Position numbers and translations under genes: made by a program
The notes under the pieces: generated by a model
Database searches by the model: none
Seen by the model: the letters and a program-made list of their open reading frames with translations, nothing else
Told to the model about the DNA's origin: nothing
Assembly: GCA_965224275.1 (NCBI GenBank)
Contig: CBDCYR010000002.1
Location: forward strand, 248,001-312,000
Direction of reading: 5' to 3'
Source of the DNA: CAUZWH01 sp965224275
GTDB lineage: Bacteria; Pseudomonadota; Alphaproteobacteria; SHVV01
Length of the DNA stretch: 64,000 nucleotides
In this document: piece after piece, positions 8,365 through 17,432 of the stretch
Numbering within the stretch: position 1 is the stretch's first letter
Layout of the letters: each line of letters opens with the position of its first letter

Positions 8365-8585
8365 TATACTCCCTAGTAGCGAAAGCTTTCACCGCCGCAA
8401 CCGCGTAGCATGGGTCGTCTAATTTCCCCTGGGAGGGTGGAAATCCGGTGCCAACAAGCGGTGCCGGCGCAAGTTTTCCCAGCACACCCGCGCCGTTGAA
8501 CTCGCCTGAGCTGGCGAATGCAACGAGGCGGTACATACTACCCAACAGCAGTTACCTCTGGGGCGGTCTTCGGACCGCCCTTTTT
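8365..8585 (+). ncRNA. Candidate structured RNA of unknown family with UUCG terminator
   Basis: A -10-like TATACT at 8365-8370 is followed by about 210 bases without a convincing ORF that end in a strong intrinsic terminator. By eye the RNA can fold: CTGGGA (near 8429) pairs with TCCCAG (near 8476), enclosing an 8-bp hairpin CCGGUGCC-AACAAGC-GGUGCCGG with two G-U pairs. A CGCC-TGAGCT-GGCG hairpin and a GAGG...CCTC pairing follow. No plus-strand gene lies within 7 kb downstream, so it is not an obvious riboswitch. The -35 region is weak. The family is not recognised. Confidence 0.45.
8561..8585 (+). terminator. Intrinsic terminator with UUCG tetraloop
   Basis: GGGCGGTC-TTCG-GACCGCCC is a perfect 8-bp stem with an extra-stable UUCG loop, followed by five T. 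It ends the plus-strand structured RNA candidate; there is no plus-strand protein gene upstream for it to serve. Confidence 0.85.
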
Positions 8586-8704
8586 ATTTGCCGCTGGTTT
8601 CCGATGCGTTTGTCGTTGACCGTGGGTTCGCACGAGGTATGCGTTTACGTATCGCATCCAACCTTGGCGTCGCCGCAGTTGCGTTTGGGCCGTGACGACC
8701 CGCC

Positions 8705-9180
8705 TCAGGCGGCGTCCCCACTCGCTTCCCCACCCGCGTCCCCACTTTTGGCAATTCGCGCCAACATCGCATCGATCTCGCGCCGCATGACCGCGGCATC
8801 ATCGTCCTGCCAGGCCAGCCGTTGACAGGGACCGGCCCAGGGATATTGCTCTCCGACGTCGAGTCCGATTCGAACTCGCCACCAATCGGCATTGGTGCAT
8901 GGCGCATCGTCAACGATTTGCTTGAACACGAGATAGCGGCAGGCCGGATTGAAGTACATCAAATGGCAGGGGCCGTTGTTGACCGCAACGTTGAGATGCG
9001 CCGCCTGGTAGAGCGCGGCTCGTATGTCGAGATCGAAACACGCCGCCGGGAACGTCGCGATGGAGCCGAACGGTTCGAACGCGTGGGCGGTGTCGCGGAC
9101 CACCACCGGGACATAACGATCGTCGTGGAGCAGCGGCTCGAGTGCCAATCGCCACTGATCGAGCCGTGAATTGCGGGCCG
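8705..9180 (-). pseudogene. 3' part of a gene split by an IS21-family element
   Basis: About 157 codons from the IS junction to the stop at 8705. The reading frame continues into the IS, but the true gene half begins at the junction with ARNSRLDQWRLALEPLLHDD. Joining it to the 5' part at 11333-11848, minus one copy of the 5-bp target duplication, restores one frame across ...EADYWPA-RNSRLDQW. The restored protein would be ~329 aa. Features such as NNGPCHLMYFNPACRYLVFKQ slightly recall glycosyltransferase-like families, but no function can be assigned. Transcription from the IS end could still give an N-terminally fused fragment. Confidence 0.8.
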
Positions 9181-9395
9181 TGTCAATCCCAACCGAAAAT
9201 TGCTCACTTTTGCCAATCGAAAATTGCTCACTTCGGGCTTGGGTTCGTGCCCCCAGACGCGGTGTTGGGAGTGTTGGACTCGATGTAGCTGTGGGTAACC
9301 GGGTTGGCGCAGCGACCGCCACGAGTCTGGCGGCGACAACCCGGTTATCCTCAGCGGGCGGCCATCACCGTTGCTGCTTCCGTTTTGGTCGGCGG

Positions 9396-10193
9396 TCACG
9401 ACGCGCCTCTCTTGCGGCGTCGATCCGAGCCGGCCTGCAGAAGGTTCTGGTGATCCTTCATCCGGTAGCTGTTGCCCCGGATGTTGACGATATGGCAGTG
9501 GTGCACGAGACGGTCGATGAGAGCGGCCGCCATCACCTCGTCGCCGAGCACGCCGCCCCAGTCCTCGAAGCCCTTGTTCGACGTCAGCACCGTCGACGCC
9601 CGCTCGTGCCGGGCGTTGATGAGCTGGAAGAAGAGCACGGCGCCGTCCTGGTTGACCGGCAGGTAGCCGATCTCGTCGACCACCAGCAGGGCCGGATGGG
9701 TCAGCACGCGGAGCCGGCGCGACAGGTTGCCGGCGGCCTTGGCCTCGGTCAGCGATTCGATCAATCCCGCGAGCGTGCCGTAATAGACGCGCCGGCCGGA
9801 TTGCGCCGCCGCGATCGCGAGGCTGATCGCCAAGTGAGTCTTGCCGACGCCGGGCGGGCCGAGATAGATCACGTTCTCCCCTCGGTCCAGGAAGCCGAGC
9901 TCGTGCAGGCTCTCGATCTGCTCGCGCTTGATGCTGGGCTGGAAGGCGAAGTCGAACTGATCGAGCGTCTTCACCGCCGGCAGCCGCGAGGCGCGCATGG
10001 CGGTCTGGAGGCGACGGTTGTTGCGCAGCAGGATCTGGGCGTTCAGCAACTGCTCGATGGCCTCGGCCGCCGAGAGCGTGCCGCTGTCGGCCTCCGAGAG
10101 GATGCCGTCGACGGCCTCCAGCGCGCCGGGCATCTTCAGATCCGCCAGCATCGCCCGCAGCCGGTCGCGCCGGCTCGGCGCCGGGGCCTTCAT
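9396..10193 (-). CDS. istB: IS21 helper ATPase IstB
   Basis: 265 aa AAA+ ATPase that assembles on target DNA and stimulates the IstA transposase. Walker A is GPPGVGKTHLA (~residue 110), Walker B LLVVDEIGY (~170), with the typical N-terminal helical region MLADLKMPGALEAVDGIL. Its ATG overlaps the stop of istA in an ATGA, as in many IS21 members, so the two are translationally coupled. No damage is visible. Confidence 0.95.
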   Translation of the reverse strand: MKAPAPSRRDRLRAMLADLKMPGALEAVDGILSEADSGTLSAAEAIEQLLNAQILLRNNRRLQTAMRASRLPAVKTLDQFDFAFQPSIKREQIESLHELGFLDRGENVIYLGPPGVGKTHLAISLAIAAAQSGRRVYYGTLAGLIESLTEAKAAGNLSRRLRVLTHPALLVVDEIGYLPVNQDGAVLFFQLINARHERASTVLTSNKGFEDWGGVLGDEVMAAALIDRLVHHCHIVNIRGNSYRMKDHQNLLQAGSDRRRKRGAS

Positions 10194-11203
10194 TGCAGCG
10201 CCTCCGCATAGACCGTAAGCGGTCGCCGCTCGACCTCCACGGTTGCCGGCAAGCGCCGCGGCGTCGGCTCCTGAGCCTGCACGAGGCCGAGACGCCGGTA
10301 GGGATGGTTCGCCAAGGGCGCCAGAGCCGCCCGCTCGTCGCGCTCGAAGCGGTCGACGGGGCGCTCCCCTGTCGTAGCGTGCCGGCGCAGGTTGGCCGTG
10401 CCCTCCAGCCAGCGCGCGGCCTGCTCGTTGAGGTCGTCGTCGTTCGCAAAGGTGCGCCCGTAGAAGAAGCTCTCGCGGATGTAGCGGATCGGGCGCTCCA
10501 CCTTGCCCTTCGTCTGGGCCCGATAGGGACGGCACGAGCGCGGCATGAACCCCCAGTGGGCGGCGAACCGCAGGAACTCCGCGTTCAGCACCAGGCCGCC
10601 GCCGGCGGCGCGATCGTCGGACAGCACGACGGCGCGCATCTGGTCGAACAGCAGCTCCTCCGGAACCCCGCCGAAGCGATCGAAGGCGCTCTCCAGCGCT
10701 TCCATCAGCACCGTCATGGTCTGCCGCGGATAGAAGCGCAGCCACAGCAACCGGGAGTAGCCCAGGACGATCACCAGCGCATGGCGCCGGCCCCAGGGAA
10801 GCGTGAACGTCCCGAAATCAACCTGGCCCTGGCGGCCTGCCGGCGTCTCGAACCGTACCGCGGCCTCGACCGGCTCGCGCGGCCGCACCGTGTTCACGTA
10901 ATGCCGCACGCGTTCATAGCCGCCCGGGTAGCCCGCGGCGCGGACCTCATCGAACAGCCGCTTCGCCGAGAGCTTCGGGAACTCCTCAAGGCGCGCGTCG
11001 ATGATCCCCTTGTAGGGATCCAGCTTGTGGGCCACCGGCGGACGCGGCGCATACCCTCTCGCACCGGCCGACAGATCCCGGTCCAATTGACCGGTCTTGA
11101 TCCAATAGTGGATCGTCCGAGGGTTTACCCCGAACCGCCTCGACAGCTCCGTCTTCGAACGCCCTGATCCAGATAGTGCTTCAACAACATCCTGATCTCC
11201 CAT
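10190..11203 (-). CDS. istA: IS21 transposase IstA
   Basis: 337 aa from ATG 11203. A helix-turn-helix (SKTELSRRFGVNPRTIHYWI) lies near residues 15-35, followed by the DDE integrase core: GQVDFG for the first Asp (~residue 130), LLFDQMRAVV for the second, and GKVERPIRYIRE for the Glu. The frame is open to 11305, and an ATG at 11248 is also possible; 11203 puts the helix-turn-helix near the N-terminus, as is usual. It forms an operon with istB. Confidence 0.93.
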   Translation of the reverse strand: MGDQDVVEALSGSGRSKTELSRRFGVNPRTIHYWIKTGQLDRDLSAGARGYAPRPPVAHKLDPYKGIIDARLEEFPKLSAKRLFDEVRAAGYPGGYERVRHYVNTVRPREPVEAAVRFETPAGRQGQVDFGTFTLPWGRRHALVIVLGYSRLLWLRFYPRQTMTVLMEALESAFDRFGGVPEELLFDQMRAVVLSDDRAAGGGLVLNAEFLRFAAHWGFMPRSCRPYRAQTKGKVERPIRYIRESFFYGRTFANDDDLNEQAARWLEGTANLRRHATTGERPVDRFERDERAALAPLANHPYRRLGLVQAQEPTPRRLPATVEVERRPLTVYAEALQ

Positions 11204-11332
11204 CCGTACATCCGCACACCTTTCCCGCTCTGTTGGCAAAGCCAACATCGCGCCTAGTGCGCCGTCATCGACAAGCCAAAACTGCGAAATTTTGGGTTGG
11301 CACAAATGGGAGATTTACAGTTGGGACTAACA

Positions 11333-11848
11333 GGCCGGCCAGTAATCGGCCTCACGCAGGGTAATGACCACCAGCCGGCGCCCCGCGACCCAGCGCTCGA
11401 TCGCCGCGCAGGCGAGTTTCGAGGGTGCGAATACCGGCGCCGGCGCGCCCGCCCGCACAGCGTCAACCACACCTCGCAACAGATAGGGGTAAGTGCGAGT
11501 CGGCCGCGACGCTGGGTCCAACGCTGGACCCAACGCCGGACCGAGCGTTGACCAAAATGCGCCGACCAGCCCGGCGGCCGGAATGACGATGCGATCGCGC
11601 ATCCAGCGCCGGGTCGCGATATCGGGCGGCAACGTGTCGTGGCGGAAGCCTCGATTGGGACCTGCCCGCAGGACCAAAACCAGCTGGTGCTTGCCAAGAC
11701 GCACCCGGTCCATTTCGGCGTGCGCCAGGAACGATAGAAAATCATAGGTTGGCGGTGCCTTACCGAGATCATAAACCGCGACCAGGGGGTCTTCAGGTTC
11801 CGGCGTTCCGGCCTCGACCATCGTCGCCGGGCGGGCGATTTGCTGCAT
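11333..11848 (-). pseudogene. 5' part of the gene split by the IS21-family element
   Basis: 172 codons from ATG 11848 to the IS junction; in the present sequence the frame stops three codons into the IS (TGT TAG). The N-terminal half shows an alternating strand/helix pattern (DPLVAVYDLGKAPPTYDFLSFLAHAEMDRVRLGKHQLVLVL). The rest of the gene is at 8705-9180. Because the split is clean and the frame is restored on excision, the insertion is probably recent. Function not recognised. Confidence 0.8.
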
Positions 11849-11924
11849 CTCTGAATGTCCCCGTCATTGCTGTTGCTGTGAACACACACAAGCCTGGCCC
11901 GATCTGAGTTTGACCGGATCGGTC

Positions 11925-12377
11925 CTAGCGCTCGCCGTCCCTGAATCCGGCCGCGTCGAGCCGCACGCCTTGGCCGTGCCAGGTGCGTATCGCGCGGTGA
12001 CCGAGCACCTTGCGCATGCGGCTCAACAAGCAATGTAAAGCGCCGATCGCGTTGACGGGTTCGTCGGGCCCGTAGCCCCACAGCTCTTCGATCAGGCGCT
12101 CGTATGACGCGTAGCCGCCACCTTCGCGCAACACGTCGAGGACGCGCCGCTGAGCGAGAGTCAGGGTTTGCCGCGAAGCCGCGCCGGTCGTGTCGCCGGC
12201 CGCGTTGCTCAACCGGACACCGCCCGGCTGCTCAAACCCCGCGAGCTGACAACCCCGTTGGCGGTGCGTTGATCGGGATCTCCGAGGCGTGTTGGCTGGT
12301 CCGGCGCCACGGCGGACGGGGCAGGCGCGGCGGGCGCGGCGGGCGCGGCGGGCGCGGCGATTATCGGTCGCATTCAT
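11925..12377 (-). CDS. Winged-helix (OmpR/PhoB-type) DNA-binding protein
   Basis: 150 aa from ATG 12377. The C-terminal ~75 residues fit a Trans_reg_C winged helix: TLAQRRVLDVLREGGGYASYERLIEELW, then ALHCLLSRMRKVLG for the recognition helix, and a wing ending WHGQGVRLDA. There is no receiver domain. The N-terminal ~60 residues are Arg/Ala-rich, and part (ARRARRARR) is encoded by nearly four copies of a 9-bp tandem repeat at 12325-12359, a likely slippage site. An alternative start lies 21 codons upstream. It probably regulates the neighbouring accessory genes, but no target can be named. Confidence 0.6.
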   Translation of the reverse strand: MNATDNRRARRARRARRACPVRRGAGPANTPRRSRSTHRQRGCQLAGFEQPGGVRLSNAAGDTTGAASRQTLTLAQRRVLDVLREGGGYASYERLIEELWGYGPDEPVNAIGALHCLLSRMRKVLGHRAIRTWHGQGVRLDAAGFRDGER

Positions 12378-12474
12378 TTCTCCATGGGAGCCAGTGCCGG
12401 GCGCCGGGCGGGGCAGAGCACGCAACCGTCGCTTTGTCATGAGTGGTGGGATTTGCAGGCCTCGTCCAAATCCG

Positions 12475-13128
12475 CTATGCAGGCGTTCTCGTTAGTCTGG
12501 GGAGGCTGGCGAGATAGGACAAACCTGACATGTAGGTGGTGTAACGCGTCCGTGCAAAGGCGACACTATCGGCGCTATCGATCAGAATGATCGGACAATA
12601 GGGTGCGCGATCCTCGCTGTATTCGATTATGGCTGTGGTCTTACGCGGGTTCCAAAATAGCGGCCCCCAGCGCATACCGCGCGGTTTCCAGTCCGGCCGC
12701 CGTCCGGTCTCGCCGCACTCGATCACCAGCCCGACCGCGTCGCGATCGGGCTGGGCGCTGAGCAGAGAGTGAACGGTCTCGGCGTCGTGGTCGACGTCGG
12801 TCGATTTGCGCACGCGTTCGGGCGCGCTGTCGATGCGGGTGCCGAGCCGGCCGATGCGTGCGATCTCGGCGCAGCCGCAGCGTGATGTTTCCTGCCACCG
12901 GACGCCGTCGGCCAATCGTTCGGCCGGATAGAGCCCAGCGCCGGCTTCGCCCAAGCGGCGAGCCAGCTGATCGGCATAGGTCCACACCAGCAGTTCCTCG
13001 ATCGACACCGTCCGCAATCCGGCCTGCCCCGACGTCCGGGTCGCGGCGCCCGCCTGATGGTGTTTGGGGTCACGGGTCGCAGGGGTGCTGACGCCATAGA
13101 TGGCAGGCGCCACAAACGCCTCTGGCAT
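12475..13128 (-). CDS. Hypothetical protein of the accessory region
   Basis: 217 aa from ATG 13128, chosen because GAGG stands 5 bases before it; in-frame ATGs at 13197 and 13224 have poorer sites. The sequence EELLVWTYADQLARRLG, a cysteine pair (SRCGCAEIARIGRLG) and VGLVIECGETGRRPDW resemble small phage-associated proteins of alphaproteobacteria, but I cannot name a family. It lies in the same accessory block as the IS-split gene and the winged-helix protein, all on the minus strand. Confidence 0.5.
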   Translation of the reverse strand: MPEAFVAPAIYGVSTPATRDPKHHQAGAATRTSGQAGLRTVSIEELLVWTYADQLARRLGEAGAGLYPAERLADGVRWQETSRCGCAEIARIGRLGTRIDSAPERVRKSTDVDHDAETVHSLLSAQPDRDAVGLVIECGETGRRPDWKPRGMRWGPLFWNPRKTTAIIEYSEDRAPYCPIILIDSADSVAFARTRYTTYMSGLSYLASLPRLTRTPA

Positions 13129-13345
13129 GGCAGCCTCACTCTCGCGTTGGGATCGGGTGGCGGGGTCGGAAACGTCGCCGCGCAAACCCTTAGACATGCG
13201 CTCGGCAACGGAAATCCCGCGCACCCAAGCGGGTACGCGGGATCAGTATCTTGTGTTGTCGGGGGCGAAGTTCCCCAGATCTAGTAGACGATTGAGATAT
13301 ATTGCACAGGGGTGCGCACAGAGTCAAGAAATCCCGACTTGCGGC

Positions 13346-15577
13346 TTACGGACACGGCGTCTGGGGTGTCCAAACCTGGGCCCGGCGCTTGGCTTCATCG
13401 GCTTGCACGGAGGTTAAAAACAGGCCGGCGCGGAGGCGATTGACTGTCGAGGCGGTATTCTCATCGCCCGCCAGCACATACCATTTATAGGCTTCGACGC
13501 GGTCTTTCGGCACGCCCTGGCCCTTGGAGAAGCGTGCACCAAGATTATTCCGCGCTGCCAGATGCCCTTGCCCGGCCGCGGCGCAATACCAGTCAACCGC
13601 GGCCGCGTCATCTCGATCGACACCGTGGCCGTCCTTGTGCAGATTGCCGAGCGCGAACTGGGCGTCTGCCAAGCCTTGTTCCGCCGCCTTCGTGATCCAG
13701 GTTGCGGCGCCGGCATAATCTTGTGGACCGCCCTCACCGTCGTACAGCATCACACCCAAATTGTACTGAGCCTTGCTGAACCCTTGCTCGGCAGCACGAC
13801 GAAACCAACCGATCGCATCGCTCTCGCTTTGGCGCACGCCCTGCCCTCGATAGTACATATTGCCGAGATTGAGTTGCGCTTCCGCATATCCCTGTTCGGC
13901 CGCGCGGCGAAACCAACGCGCCGCTTCAGCTTTATCTTTGGCAACGCCATCGCCGCGTTCATAACCGACGCCGACATAGAATTGGGCGGCCGGAAATCCC
14001 TGGGCCGCAGCAAGGCGATACCACCTCAGCGCGGCGGCGGGATCGCGCGCCACCCCGCGGCCAAATCCATACATGACGCCTAAGTTGAACTGCGCTTTGC
14101 CATATCCCTGTTGTGCGGCGCGGCCGTACCAAGTCAACGCCTGGCTATGGTTCTGAGCGATGCCGCCGCCGCGTTCGTATAAGACGCCGAGATCGAATTG
14201 CGCCGCAGCCATGCCTTGTTCGGCGGCACGGCGATACCAGACGACGGCTGCGGTTTTGTCCTTCGGAACACCGCGGCCGGACCACTGCATTTGCGCGAGA
14301 TTGTATTGCGCATTGGCCTGTCCCTGTGCGGCGGCACGGCGATACCACAACGCAGCTTGTGCGTCGTTGCGCGAGACGCCTCGGCCGCTTTCATACATGG
14401 CGCCGAGATTGAATTGAGAGGCCGCGAGCCCTAGCGCGCCGGCACGCTGATACCAGGCGACGGCTGCGCCAAGATCCTTGCCAACGCCGTTGCCCTGCTC
14501 GTACATCCAGCCCAGATTGTGCTGGGCGAGGGCATCGTTCTGATTGGCGGCGCGACGAAACCATGTCGCGGCTTCGCGGAGGTCCTGGGCGACGCCGTTG
14601 CCGTGGAGATAAGCGAGCCCGGTGTTGAATTGTGCATCGGCCACCCCCTGCACAGCCGCGCGGCGAAACCATTTGGCCGCTTCGACATCATCTTTGGCAA
14701 CCCCCAGTCCGCGCCCGATCCGATGCCCGAGGTTATACTCGGCTAGGGCAAGCCCCTGCTCGGCAGCCTGGCTCAGCCACCGCGTCGCCTCGGCATCGTC
14801 GTGCACGATGCCACGCCCCAGCTCATAGGATTGTGAGAGCATGTACTGGGCTTCGGCCAATCCCTGATCAGCGGCGCGGCGAAACCACGCGACGGCTTCG
14901 CGGTTGTCCTGTCCAACGCCCTGCCCATTTTTGTACATAACGCCGAGGTTGAGCTGTGAGGCCGCATAATCCTGCTCAGCGGCGCGCCGGTACCAACCAG
15001 CTGCTTCAGCATGGTTCTGGGCAACGCCCAAGCCGCCCCCATAAATCCAACCGAGAGCGTGCTGCGCCTCGGCCAATCCCTGATCTGCCGCACGGCGATA
15101 CCACAAAGCCGCCACAGCATAGTCTCGCGCGACCCCCCGGCCATCGGCATACATGGTGGCGAGGTTGAATTGGGCGGCAGTAAACCCCTGCTCCGCGGCG
15201 CGGCGGAACCACGTCTCGGCATGGCGATCACTCTGTTCAACACCCCGGCCATCTTGGTACATCACGCCGAGAGCGAACTGCGCATCGGCCACTTCCCGCT
15301 CCGCGGCAAGCAGGAACCACTCGAGCGCTGCCCTCTCGTCGCGCGCGACCCCTTCACCATTGTCGAACATAAGACCGACATAAAACTGCGCCGTAGGGTC
15401 GTCGCCTTGGGCAAACGGCAGCAAAGCCGCGAAGGCGGCCGCGTGGTCGCCATCGTGATAAAGCGCGACCCCAGGATCGACACTTGCATTGGCAGCCGGT
15501 TTCGGGCTCTGAGCCCACAACGGTGCCGGCGCCGCGAGAACGAGCGCCACGATCAAGACGATAAAACCGCGTCTCAT
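13346..15577 (-). CDS. Secreted Sel1-repeat (SLR/TPR) protein
   Basis: 743 aa from ATG 15577. A signal peptide (MRRGFIVLIVALVLAAPAPLWAQ) is followed by about 18 Sel1-like repeats of 36 residues with the consensus A..WFRRAAEQG.A.AQ.NLG.MY..G.GV..D. Such alpha-solenoids act as scaffolds for protein-protein contacts in the periplasm or cell envelope. The repeats fill nearly the whole mature protein, with no enzyme domain. The start is set by the signal peptide; the upstream in-frame region has no such feature. Function beyond scaffolding cannot be stated. Confidence 0.9.
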   Translation of the reverse strand: MRRGFIVLIVALVLAAPAPLWAQSPKPAANASVDPGVALYHDGDHAAAFAALLPFAQGDDPTAQFYVGLMFDNGEGVARDERAALEWFLLAAEREVADAQFALGVMYQDGRGVEQSDRHAETWFRRAAEQGFTAAQFNLATMYADGRGVARDYAVAALWYRRAADQGLAEAQHALGWIYGGGLGVAQNHAEAAGWYRRAAEQDYAASQLNLGVMYKNGQGVGQDNREAVAWFRRAADQGLAEAQYMLSQSYELGRGIVHDDAEATRWLSQAAEQGLALAEYNLGHRIGRGLGVAKDDVEAAKWFRRAAVQGVADAQFNTGLAYLHGNGVAQDLREAATWFRRAANQNDALAQHNLGWMYEQGNGVGKDLGAAVAWYQRAGALGLAASQFNLGAMYESGRGVSRNDAQAALWYRRAAAQGQANAQYNLAQMQWSGRGVPKDKTAAVVWYRRAAEQGMAAAQFDLGVLYERGGGIAQNHSQALTWYGRAAQQGYGKAQFNLGVMYGFGRGVARDPAAALRWYRLAAAQGFPAAQFYVGVGYERGDGVAKDKAEAARWFRRAAEQGYAEAQLNLGNMYYRGQGVRQSESDAIGWFRRAAEQGFSKAQYNLGVMLYDGEGGPQDYAGAATWITKAAEQGLADAQFALGNLHKDGHGVDRDDAAAVDWYCAAAGQGHLAARNNLGARFSKGQGVPKDRVEAYKWYVLAGDENTASTVNRLRAGLFLTSVQADEAKRRAQVWTPQTPCP

Positions 15578-15658
15578 GCCGCAATCGTAGCGCATGGGGT
15601 CGGTTCGTGGGAACGCCGGGCAAGCGGCGCGGGCGCAGGCGCGGGAGCGCACCTGCGT

Positions 15659-16286
15659 TCAGCGTTGAATCAGTTCGGCCACCGCCTGCGCCGCCGGTGT
15701 TGCCGTATCGGTGAGACCGTCGACGACGCCGGCCCGGTCTGCGGCCGTGCGGTTCTGGCTCATCTTCCACTTGCCCACGAGCCGATCGACCGGCAGTTCG
15801 AAGCCGACGATCCCCTCGACCATCCCGGCGATGAATGCGGCCGGCGCGTCGGTCAGCGCCCATGGCTGGTCGCGACCGGCCTCCTGGCTGGCCGTCAGCG
15901 AATCGACATGCGCGCGCAGGCGTTCGGCGTCGTGATAGACGCTGAGCCGGCCATAGGCATGGACGACGGCATAGTTCCACGTAGGCACGACTTTGCCGTG
16001 CGCCGCCTTCGAGGGATACCACGACGGCGTGATGTACTGATGCGGTCCGTGAAAGATCGCCAACGCCTGAGCCCGGCGATCAAACGTCTGCCACAGCGGA
16101 TTAGCCCGCGCGACATGCCCGCACAGCACGCCGTTGGCTGCGTCCTCGATGTGCAACCAGCAGCGGCAGGTGGTGTGCGTCGAGGCCATCGCGACCGGTG
16201 CACACCACGGTCGCAAACGGGTGCGCCCGCATCAGGGCGTGCATTACCTCGATACGCGTTTCCTTAAACAGGCCTGGCTGATACAT
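15659..16286 (-). pseudogene. paiB: PaiB-family protein, frameshifted
   Basis: The start MYQPGLFKETRIEVMHALMRAHPF matches the PaiB family (FMN-binding split-barrel fold), and the frame runs to HHLPLLVAH. The sequence then continues in another frame from LHIEDAANGVLCGHVARANPLW through to the C-terminus with PSWYPSKAAHGKVVPTWNY and WKMSQNR, both typical of PaiB. A one-base change near 16150 therefore breaks an otherwise complete ~208-codon gene. PaiB proteins are negative regulators or flavin-binding proteins. A sequencing error is possible; nothing else is damaged. Confidence 0.75.
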
Positions 16287-16467
16287 CGAACGCTCCTAAA
16301 CCGTGCGCAGGGCGCGGGGCAAGATCGGGAATTGGAGCCCGATCGGACCCTTTCGACAAGTGCTCCCGTGGCCGCGGTTTGACGACTCAGGAGGCGACAT
16401 TGCCCCAATGGACCCGGCGGTCAGTGGCCCCTACAATCTTAGCCGTGGTCTTCTTAAGGGAAACGGC

Positions 16468-17229
16468 ATGACCGAAGCGATCAAGGTCTTCTGGCAACCT
16501 CACTGAACAAGCTGCCTGCGGGTTAAAGAATACCTGTCGGTCCGTGGGATCGAATTCACCTCGATAAATGTGCTGGAAGCAGACGGCATGGCGGAATTGA
16601 GCCGCCTTGGCGCCCGTAGCGTGCCGGTCGTATCCAAGGGGGACAAGTTCGTATTCGCCCAGGTCATCGGTGATGTCGTCGACTTCCTGGAACTGGACGA
16701 CGACACCGCGCCGGAACTGTCGCCGGAGGAATTGGCTGAACGCTACGGTGGCATCTTGGAAACCGCAATCCGCCTGGTCCGGCAAATGCCGGATGATCGT
16801 CTTGCGGACGAGTTGCCGAACCGGCCGCGCTCGTGGCGGGTGCTCATGCATCACGTCTTCCAGATACCAACGGCATTCCTCGACATGGAGGAAAATAGCG
16901 TGCCATTGTCCTACCAGGACTTGGTCGCAGAGCCGCCGGAAAACATAACAACCAGCGCCGACATCGCCGCGTTCGGCGAGACCGTACGGGACCGTTTCCA
17001 GAATTGGTGGAAGGGGGCAAAAGGCCAGGATTTCACAGGTCAGGTGCCGACCTATTTCGGCGGCACATCGCGCCACGAGATGCTGGAGCGCACCGTTTGG
17101 CATTCGACCCAGCATGTCCGACAGGTTGCCTCGCTGTTGGAGCAGGCCGGTGTGACGCCCGACCGGCCGCCGACCCAACAAGATATTCGTGGCCTGCCGC
17201 TGACGGAGACAATTTGGGACGAGGCCTGA
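16468..17229 (+). CDS. Glutaredoxin-DinB fusion with in-frame UGA (probable selenoprotein)
   Basis: 253 aa if UGA at 16504-16506 (codon 13) is read as selenocysteine. The first ~80 residues form a glutaredoxin fold: IKVFWQPH, then U-T-S-C at residues 13-16 in place of the redox motif CxxC, helix LRVKEYLSVRG, and the cis-Pro motif ARSVPVV near residue 50. Residues ~90-253 resemble DinB-like four-helix proteins (WRVLMHHVFQIPTAF, TVWHSTQHVRQVASLLEQAG with metal-type histidines). ATG 16468 has AAGGGA before it. The frame is open for 241 codons after the UGA with no other stop. The UGA falls exactly on the expected N-terminal catalytic Cys, and a hairpin follows at SECIS distance. The alternative is a nonsense mutation of TGC/TGT. 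No Sec machinery lies in the window. Confidence 0.8.
16514..16541 (+). promoter_or_regulatory. Candidate bacterial SECIS hairpin
   Basis: Directly 3' of the UGA, GCCUGCGGGU can pair with ACCUGUCGGU (one mismatch, some G-U pairs) around the loop UAAAGAAU. The loop starts 17 bases after the UGA, within the usual range. If the top U-A and G-C pairs open, the loop begins with GU, the feature SelB recognises. The fold was drawn by eye and no energy was calculated. Confidence 0.4.
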
Positions 17230-17432
17230 GCCCCAACCAGCTGTCTACAAAGTCGGGAAATAGGTGACCGTCTCAGAAAACTACAGGATATCACCTACTC
17301 CCTTCGTCGTACTCCCTATGCCCCGGTGACGGGTCGTCACGCGTGAGCCTACACTCAGTGAATTCTTCGGGTTGTCCATGATCAGCGCTTGTCTCCCATT
17401 GGCGGCGGTTTTCAGGATTAAGGTAGCAGCGC

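Larger units (their letters stand above)
9181..11332 (-). mobile_element. IS21-family insertion sequence
   Basis: A 2152-bp element carrying istA and istB on the minus strand. The ends match as inverted repeats: TGTCAATCCCAACCGAAAAT at 9181 and, on the other strand, TGTTAGTCCCAACTGTAAAT ending at 11332. An internal repeat of AATTGCTCACTT near 9198 and 9226 fits the multiple terminal repeats of IS21 elements. The 5-bp GGCCG occurs at both flanks (9176-9180 and 11333-11337), a target duplication, so the insertion is intact. Confidence 0.9.

Noticed and set aside
8420..8500. Possible cobalamin riboswitch (GGTGGAAATCC-like segment)
   Set aside because: A short resemblance to the cobalamin core exists, but the B12-box region is missing and no gene follows on that strand.
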